DNA from: Rhizobium sp. 16-488-2b
GTDB taxonomy: Bacteria > Pseudomonadota > Alphaproteobacteria > Rhizobiales > Rhizobiaceae
DNA length: 39,494 bases
Direction: 5' to 3'
NCBI RefSeq assembly: GCF_017741815.1
Contig: NZ_JAGHMF010000006.1
Span: 1-39,494, forward strand
Positions 34,384 through 39,494 of this stretch are shown here, in pieces. Numbering within the stretch: the stretch's first letter is position 1; every line of letters begins with the position of its first letter. A program made the translations under genes and the position numbers. The notes below the pieces were generated by a model. The model saw only the letters and a program-made list of their open reading frames with translations. It was not told the origin of the DNA and searched no databases.

Positions 34384-34740
34384 ATGAGACTCCGCACCGA
34401 CATCTTCGTATCCGCGCTGCTGCGCCGTGTCTTCGCCAAGGGCGATTTCGCCGCCGTCGAGAAGAAGGGGGCCGACGAGGCTGGCGCGGTCTTCATCCGC
34501 CAGCATTTTCGCGATGGCTCCGAGACGCTTTATGGCCCGGCGCCGCAGAGCTTCTTCGACGAGGAAGACAGTGGCGAACGGCTGTTCGAGATCAGGCTCG
34601 AGCGCAAGGATGCCGAGGAGATCAGAACGATGCTGGAGCGCGAGTGCAAGTTCGACAACGACCTCTGGATCGTCGAACTCGAAGCCGATGATGTTGCCGA
34701 TATCGTGCCGCTCGCCAGGGAGCGCGACGATCGCTTTTAA
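34384..34740 (+). CDS. DUF1491 family protein
   Basis: A 118-residue cytoplasmic protein. 'LRTDIFVSALLRRVFAKGDFAAVEKKGADEAGAVFI' and the C-terminal 'ERECKFDNDLWIVELEAD' match DUF1491, an alphaproteobacterial family of unknown function. It ends 6 bases before the convergent DUF2336 gene stop. Confidence 0.9.
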   Translation: MRLRTDIFVSALLRRVFAKGDFAAVEKKGADEAGAVFIRQHFRDGSETLYGPAPQSFFDEEDSGERLFEIRLERKDAEEIRTMLERECKFDNDLWIVELEADDVADIVPLARERDDRF

Positions 34741-34746
34741 TTCAGA

Positions 34747-36153
34747 TCAGCGCGAACGTCCGACGAGCCGCATGGCGCGCGCCGGCGGCTGGTGGACGGC
34801 GCGGGCATGCGAGGTCTGCTGCGTGACCGGATGGGGTGCGGCCGGCGCCTGTTCCGGCAGATAGGTATAGCTGTCGGCCCGACGCCATGCCTCGACGCGA
34901 TCGCGGCATTCTCCCGGATCGAGCGCATCGAGCACCATCCAGGCGCGGGTGACGCTGTGCTGTGCCTCGGCCAGATGCGGATAGAGTTTTTCCAGAACGA
35001 AGACGGCATCGGAAAAATCCATGCCGATGCTGGTCAGCGTCGTCGCCATCTGCTGGCCCGACGTGTCGAGCATGATGCGCTCGGCAAGCCAGCGGCTGGC
35101 CGACAGCGTATCGGCAAGCGCCGTCGCGAAGGCCACCGCCTCGCGGCTGCGGGCAAAGCGTACCAAAAGGGCCGATTGCAACGTCGAAAGGGTGCGAAGA
35201 CCGAGCCGGTCGTTATCGTCGCGACCAAGATGGCGCGCCAGGCCACGCAGCGTGTCGCGAACCTCTTCCTCGCGCGCGCCGCCGGTGGCGGGCGTCGCGG
35301 CGGTCTCCGCCGGGGCAGGGGAAGCTATCGACCGAGCGCTCAGCTGTTCGGCTGCCGCAGGCAGCACGTCGGCGGTCTGCGTCGGCTCGGCGGGATGGAC
35401 GGCGATCGTCTCGACCACCACGACCTCGGCGTCGGTTTCGATGGCTACGGTCTGCACTTCGACGGCAACAGACGTAGCGGCAACAACGGATACCGTCTCG
35501 GTGACCAAGGACGCCTTTTCGGTGGCCTCGGACACTATTTCGGTGACCAAAGGTGCAGCCTCTGGGGCAGCGACCACCACCGTGTTGACCACGGCCGTAG
35601 CCTCGGCAACCACAGGCGCGACAGCCTCGACAGTCACCGGTTCGCTGATCTCGACCCTCACGCTTGCCGTCTCCGCAACAGCGGCCGGCCGTTCCTGGCT
35701 GGCTGGCGCAACGAACGGCATCGCCGCACTGGCGAGCGCTTCCGCCACCTCGGCTCTGTCGACTGTTGGCGCCGGCTCGATCGTCTCCACCTGCCGCTTC
35801 GGCGCGGCATGGCGCAGCCCGACCAGCACGTCGATCACCCGCGGAGAAAGCGCATCGCGGCTGACGATGGCGCGCATGTGCTCGACGCCCTGCGTGCGGG
35901 CAACCGTAATCAGCGTATCGTCGTCGATCGCGGGCGAGGAGATGAGGAAGGGGGCGGAGATGGCGATCGGCTGGCAACCGATGAACAGCGCGACCGCCTG
36001 CGGGATGGCGGCGCACTGCGAGAGCGCTGCCACGGCCTGGCGCTTGGCGTCTTCGGAGGAGGCGACGAAGAGGGGGGTGAACAATTCGGCGAACTGGCGA
36101 AGCTCCGATCGGGTCGGCGGCTGCAATCCCTCGAAACTGCTCACTGTCGCCAT
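34747..36153 (-). CDS. DUF2336-type protein with long low-complexity linker
   Basis: A 468-residue protein. Residues about 8-120 form helical repeats with 'ISAPFLISSPAIDDDTLITVARTQGVEHMRAIVSRDALSPRVIDVLVGLRH', characteristic of DUF2336. A Val/Ala/Thr/Glu-rich linker follows (roughly 130-320; many EIVSEATEKASLV-like short repeats). A second helical domain spans 325-435 ('LRGLARHLGRDDNDRLGLRTLSTLQSALLVRFARSREAVAFATALADTL'). No signal peptide or TM is seen, so it is cytoplasmic. Function is unknown; the layout suggests two binding modules on a flexible tether. ATG 36153 has AAGGA ten bases upstream. A GGTTAACC motif lies 160 bases upstream (36312-36319). Confidence 0.83.
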   Translation of the reverse strand: MATVSSFEGLQPPTRSELRQFAELFTPLFVASSEDAKRQAVAALSQCAAIPQAVALFIGCQPIAISAPFLISSPAIDDDTLITVARTQGVEHMRAIVSRDALSPRVIDVLVGLRHAAPKRQVETIEPAPTVDRAEVAEALASAAMPFVAPASQERPAAVAETASVRVEISEPVTVEAVAPVVAEATAVVNTVVVAAPEAAPLVTEIVSEATEKASLVTETVSVVAATSVAVEVQTVAIETDAEVVVVETIAVHPAEPTQTADVLPAAAEQLSARSIASPAPAETAATPATGGAREEEVRDTLRGLARHLGRDDNDRLGLRTLSTLQSALLVRFARSREAVAFATALADTLSASRWLAERIMLDTSGQQMATTLTSIGMDFSDAVFVLEKLYPHLAEAQHSVTRAWMVLDALDPGECRDRVEAWRRADSYTYLPEQAPAAPHPVTQQTSHARAVHQPPARAMRLVGRSR

Positions 36154-36440
36154 GAGAACCACGTCCTTCTTCCGGCTCGCGGAGGGGGCCTCTAGGTCTC
36201 GAAACCGGTCACGCACAAAACACACCCTGAACACGCTAGAGGGATGCCGCTGGCCTGGACGCGAAGACGCCTCTACCACATACGGGATATGAACAAATCC
36301 TACAGGGACACGGTTAACCGTTGCTGAAGATTTGAGGGGAATCGTCCCGAAATGGTGCTGTGCAACATCACTAGGCGCGGCGTCCGCCGGCCCGGTCGCT
36401 GCCCGCTAAACGAGTGATGGGGATGACTTGTATGGACGGC

Positions 36441-36647
36441 TTAAAGCGCCCGGTGTCCGCGCAGCGCGGTGAGCAGCCTGTCGGGATCGTCATAGCCGGA
36501 CTGGTAGAGATCGAGCGCCGTGGAGGCGGCGACCTGCGCCTTCGAGCTCTTGATGTCGATGCGCTTTTCCGCGCACCAGGCATCCAGCGCGTGGCGCAAT
36601 ATATCGAGATCCTCAGGCGAAAATGTCGACCCAATCATCAGAGACAT
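36441..36647 (-). CDS. Small conserved-type hypothetical protein
   Basis: A 68-residue acidic/helical protein ('FSPEDLDILRHALDAWCAEKRIDIKSSKAQVAASTALDLYQSGYDDPDRLL') with no TM or signal. The pattern looks like a genuine small globular gene. AGGGTGGG lies 8 bases before ATG 36647, and GGTTAACC at 36663-36670 lies immediately upstream. Function unknown. Confidence 0.72.
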   Translation of the reverse strand: MSLMIGSTFSPEDLDILRHALDAWCAEKRIDIKSSKAQVAASTALDLYQSGYDDPDRLLTALRGHRAL

Positions 36648-37180
36648 CTGTCTGCCCACCCTGGTTAACCGTCAGACCCAGTCCCCAGATCAAATCCAGG
36701 GTCGGCCGCGTTTTGCCCTGCAGCCGATAATGCGACCTTAGCGGCATCTCGGCGAACTGCAATTAATATTTTTGTGAGGTAAATTTGCAACATTGGTGAT
36801 GGCGGAGCCCGTGTCCGGCGCTGTATCGCTAACTATATGATTTAAAGCTAAAATTTGTGACCGATGGAAACGGCGGATCTTTGCGATCGGTTTGCAACCA
36901 AAGGGCGGGCCCCTGCGTTTTAATGGAGACGTCGATCGACAAGGATTCTCCGGCCGAACTTTAATATTCTGTTAACCACCGTCTGTCTCAATCCGGGAAG
37001 CAGAACGTGCTCCTAGAGAGGGGCGCCATCATACGCATCACGGTATTGTTCACGATATGCCGTGAGAAAGGCGCGAATGAACCCGATGCCGGCAGACCCG
37101 GCCAAGGGTGCGCCGGTCCGCGCAGGCGGGCAGGGTGAGATCTGAGCTTCATCCGTCTCGGGCAGTGCAGGGAGACGACA
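36648..37180. promoter_or_regulatory. Long non-coding region with a CtrA-type site
   Basis: A 533-base gap. TTAA-TATTCTG-TTAACC (36961-36977) is a perfect TTAA-N7-TTAA CtrA-type box, and GGTTAACC lies at 36663-36670. The interval 36765-36870 is AT-rich. From 36980 to 37150 the sequence has several possible stems (CACGGTAT...ATGCCGTG near 37039-37066). No frame in it looks coding. Confidence 0.6.
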
Positions 37181-37369
37181 ATGGCAATAGTCATCGCATT
37201 GGCTGATCGTCTATCTCGGACGCCAGGCCGCAAGGAAAGATCATCAAGCGTGGAAGGATCGCCGCTCGAAGCGCAGATCCTGCTCTACACAGGCGTGCGC
37301 TACGAACGCCTGACCGACCCCGACAAGCCGACGGCCGTTCGCCGCGCCTCGCGCTCGAAGACCAAGTAG
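37181..37369 (+). CDS. Small basic hypothetical protein
   Basis: A 62-residue protein with a conserved-looking core 'EAQILLYTGVRYERLTDP' and a basic tail (RRASRSKTK). GGGAG lies 8 bases before ATG 37181. It is preceded by the CtrA-type box 204 bases upstream. No family recognised; I judge it real from the ribosome site and balanced composition. Confidence 0.65.
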   Translation: MAIVIALADRLSRTPGRKERSSSVEGSPLEAQILLYTGVRYERLTDPDKPTAVRRASRSKTK

Positions 37370-37394
37370 TCCAGACGGGGTTATTTGGCGGCCG

Positions 37395-37946
37395 TTAGTT
37401 GGAGGGAGCGAATTCCTCGCAACCGGCTTCCGACAGGAAGCTCTTGGCCGCCGCGTCGAAGCTCGTCTGCGGTGCCAGCGTTCTCAAAACCGCGTATCCG
37501 CCCGATCGCGTCGTTTCGACCAGGATCGTTCTCTGAAGTTCCTGCGGCAGCGACTTGCGCAATTCGGTCAACTGGATCGGGCTGCCGATCAATATATCCA
37601 CCGCGCCGCCGACCGAGGTCCGATCGTTCATGCTGAAAATCTCGTTCGACGCATCGTCGAACAGCGCGATAGACCAGAAGGGCACGTTGCCCCTGGCCGT
37701 GAACCGCACCGGGTTCTCCTCGATATCGAAGGAACAGACGGCGGTCCGCACGAAGGGATCGTCGTTGGAAAGCCCCGCCGTGTCCTCGGTGCCTCCGAGC
37801 AGATAAAACGTATCGAGATCGCCTTCGGACGCGACGCGCGTCGCCGCATCCTTGCCGGTAAAATGCGGCAGCGACAGGATAATGACGAGATGCAGCAGGG
37901 CGGCGCCGAACAGGCCGGCCAGAAGCGCGAACAGAACCCTAAGCAT
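37395..37946 (-). CDS. DUF1254 domain membrane protein
   Basis: A 183-residue protein with one N-terminal TM (MLRVLFALLAGLFGAALLHLVIILSL). The exported domain contains 'DPFVRTAVCSFDIEENPVRFTARGNVPFWSIALFDDASN', which matches DUF1254. ATG 37946 overlaps the upstream DUF1214 gene by 8 bases, so the two are coupled. In larger proteins these two domains are fused, so here they probably associate in the envelope. Two Cys (VCSF, GCEEF) may be paired. Function unknown. Confidence 0.85.
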   Translation of the reverse strand: MLRVLFALLAGLFGAALLHLVIILSLPHFTGKDAATRVASEGDLDTFYLLGGTEDTAGLSNDDPFVRTAVCSFDIEENPVRFTARGNVPFWSIALFDDASNEIFSMNDRTSVGGAVDILIGSPIQLTELRKSLPQELQRTILVETTRSGGYAVLRTLAPQTSFDAAAKSFLSEAGCEEFAPSN

Positions 37947-38526
37947 TGCCGCACCCTGTCTTTTCAAGCTTCGGCATCGCCAGATCGATGACGCCGGAAC
38001 TGCCGGCTGTCGGCGTGTCGAACAGCGTCAGCACCAGCTGAAACGTGCCGGCCGCCGGAAGCGCCAGCCAGTTGTTCGGCCTTGCGCGGGTCGAGATGTC
38101 GATGGTGAAGCTGCTGTCTGGCTGGCGCAGCACCGTCCACGAATTGAGCGCACCCGGCAGCCCCGGCTGCAGCGAGGCAGGATTGCCGGAATTGTCCGAT
38201 GTGAACAGCGTCCAGATCCGCGCCGGCGGCGTCTGCCCGGTGATCCGGTAACTGCAACCCGCCTCCAGCCGATTACCGGCGTCATCCACCTTGGCGGTAA
38301 ACATCAGCCCCTCTGCTGACCCATAAAGCAGCCGGCCTGCGCGCGCGCGGTGCGACTTCGCGTAAGGATCGGCATTCTCCGTCTGCAACTCCGGAAACGC
38401 CTCCCACGCGCCAAGCTTGATGGCGCCGAAGCCCGCGGTCGCATTCAGCGCATAAAGCGAAACGAGTATCCCGCCGCCGAAAGCGATTATCAGCGTCATC
38501 GCGATAAAGAGAGGAAATCGAAACAC
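37939..38526 (-). CDS. DUF1214 domain membrane protein
   Basis: A 195-residue protein with an N-terminal TM (MFRFPLFIAMTLIIAFGGGILVSLY). The exported domain ends 'TIDISTRARPNNWLALPAAGTFQLVLTLFDTP', the DUF1214 signature (NWL-x-x-P-x-x-G-x-F). It overlaps the DUF1254 gene by 8 bases and precedes it in the operon. A repeat array begins about 130 bases upstream, so the promoter lies between them or in the array. Confidence 0.87.
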   Translation of the reverse strand: MFRFPLFIAMTLIIAFGGGILVSLYALNATAGFGAIKLGAWEAFPELQTENADPYAKSHRARAGRLLYGSAEGLMFTAKVDDAGNRLEAGCSYRITGQTPPARIWTLFTSDNSGNPASLQPGLPGALNSWTVLRQPDSSFTIDISTRARPNNWLALPAAGTFQLVLTLFDTPTAGSSGVIDLAMPKLEKTGCGNA

Positions 38527-38654
38527 CGGTCGCCCTTGATAGCCAAATCAGTTGAAAGGGTTACCACTGATTCTGGCTGGGCGGAATGGTGGAGGGGGAA
38601 AAGGTGGGGGCGATGAGCGTCGACCGACCACGACTTCGTGGAACGCCGACGGCA

Positions 38655-39303
38655 ACCCACCCGCGACATCATGCTCGGTCTTGTGCCGAGCATCTGCCGA
38701 CGGTGCCTCTCGGGCGACGGTAGTGGACACGTGGCTCCGCGCCGGGCATCCGCACCGTTGCACTCTCGGCGGCGTGCTTAGATCCTCGGGACGAGCCCGA
38801 GGATGACGTCGCGTGTGTGGTTTTCACTGTGGAAACAAGCGGTTGCCGGTTGCGCTCATCCGTTGTGAGCGCCGGCGGCAACCCCATCCCCGACGTCATG
38901 CTCGGTCTTGTGCCGAGCATCTGCCGACGCTGCCTCTCGAGCGACGGGAATGGACACGTGGCGCCGTACAGGGCATCCGCACCGTTGCATTCCGGGAGGC
39001 GTGCTTAGATCCTCGGGACGAGCCCGAGGATGACGTCGCGTGTGGGGTTTTCGTTGTGGAAACGAGCGGTTGCCGGTTGCGCTCATCCGTTGTGAGCGCC
39101 GGCGGTAACCCCACCCTCGACGTCATGCTCGGTCTTGTGCCGAGCATCTGCCGACGTTGCCTCTCGGGCGACGGTAGTGGACACTTGGCGCCGTAGCGTG
39201 CATCCGCACCGTTGCACTCTCGGCGGCGTGCTTAGATCCTCGGGACAAGCCCGAGGATGACGCCGAGTGTGGGGTTTTCGCTGTGGAAACAAGCGGTTGC
39301 CGG
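38655..39303. repeat. Three tandem 227-bp units with paired hairpins
   Basis: The motif CATGCTCGGTCTTGTGCCGA occurs at 38670, 38897 and 39124, exactly 227 bp apart. Each unit ends with GCTTAGATCCTCGGGACRAG...GAGGATGACG (about 38773-38809, 39000-39036, 39227-39263) followed by a TGTGGAAACRAGCGGTTGCC block. The right-hand hairpin matches the ends of the elements at 17979-18404. Short frames in this stretch on both strands are repeat shadows. The array fills the 805-base gap 38527-39331. Confidence 0.87.
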
Positions 39304-39331
39304 CAAAATCGCCCAAGGGCAGCCTAGCCCC

Positions 39332-39494
39332 TCACTCCGCGCTAGCCATCTTCTGCGCCGCCAGCGGTGTGGCGGTCTTCAGTTCCTCGCCGATATCCTT
39401 CAGCAACTTCGTCGATTCCACCGAGAGCATCCGTGGCCGCACCAAAGGAGGAGGGGCGCCGGCGGCGGGTTTGGTGGCGGCGATGGTTTTGGGG
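39332..39494 (-). CDS. C-terminus of an unidentified gene, partial
   Basis: An open minus-strand frame entering from the right edge and stopping with TGA at 39332-39334 (53 codons visible). It begins with an Ala/Pro-rich stretch (ATKPAAGAPPPLVRPRM) and ends with 'ESTKLLKDIGEELKTATPLAAQKMASAE'. Composition is protein-like, but 53 residues are not enough to assign a family. Confidence 0.55.
   Translation of the reverse strand, partial: PKTIAATKPAAGAPPPLVRPRMLSVESTKLLKDIGEELKTATPLAAQKMASAE

Noticed and set aside
34792..36292. Long plus-strand frames opposite the DUF2336 gene
   Set aside because: They are Ser/Thr/Ala or Arg/Gly/His-rich shadows of the repetitive linker; the minus strand has the ribosome site and domain match.
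36980..37150. Possible SRP RNA or 6S RNA in the non-coding stretch
   Set aside because: Stems are present but the conserved SRP tetraloop-type core and a clear 6S bubble are not seen, so no named RNA is claimed.
38552..39316. Several 60-127-codon frames on both strands in the repeat array
   Set aside because: They repeat with the 227-bp unit and recur in related form on both strands, so they are by-products of the repeat.

Overview
The window reads as chromosomal backbone of a fast-growing rhizobial alphaproteobacterium (Rhizobium/Agrobacterium group, Rhizobiaceae). The grounds are high GC, a MucR/Ros zinc-finger regulator with the exact Ros ligand spacing, a seven-gene Mrp (Pha) antiporter operon, a DivJ-type cell-cycle kinase, alphaproteobacterial families (DUF930, DUF1491, DUF2336, DUF6456) and three RIME-like palindromic intergenic elements typical of rhizobia. 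I saw no phage, transposase, CRISPR, rRNA or tRNA gene.

Left part (1-20.9 kb): mostly single housekeeping or accessory genes. In order: a secreted Gly-rich protein (partial), a parDE-type toxin-antitoxin pair, an MFS drug exporter, a homocysteine S-methyltransferase-like protein, a DUF1697 protein, oligopeptidase B, a DUF930 protein, a polysaccharide deacetylase-like protein, an FAD amine oxidoreductase and an AI-2E/PerM-type permease. Next come an MFS exporter with a divergent LysR regulator and a VOC (CatE-like) dioxygenase/glyoxalase, then a universal stress protein behind an array of FNR/FixK-like boxes, a hemolysin III protein, a divergent XRE-cupin regulator/GNAT acetyltransferase pair, msrB, a HIT-like protein and a methyltransferase.

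Centre (21.0-27.2 kb): the mrpABCDEFG operon for a multisubunit Na+(K+)/H+ antiporter. Most genes overlap by the ATGA type; the exception is a RIME element sitting between mrpC and mrpD.

Right part (27.2-34.7 kb): a regulatory and cell-cycle block. An AT-rich leader precedes mucR. Then come an orphan protein resembling DnaA domain IV overlapped by a DUF6456 gene, sufE, a DUF5330-type protein, divJ, and a peptidoglycan-binding membrane protein overlapping divJ. CtrA-like GTTAAC/GGTTAACC motifs recur in the intergenic regions from 31 to 37 kb, including one full TTAA-N7-TTAA site.

End (34.7-39.5 kb): a DUF2336 protein, two small genes, an overlapping DUF1214/DUF1254 pair, a three-unit 227-bp repeat array related to another array at 18 kb, and the C-terminus of an unidentified gene. 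Most interesting are the tandem FNR-like boxes at 15.4 kb, the orphan DnaA-domain gene pair at 28.4-29.6 kb, and the CtrA-like site with a long leader at 36.7-37.2 kb.
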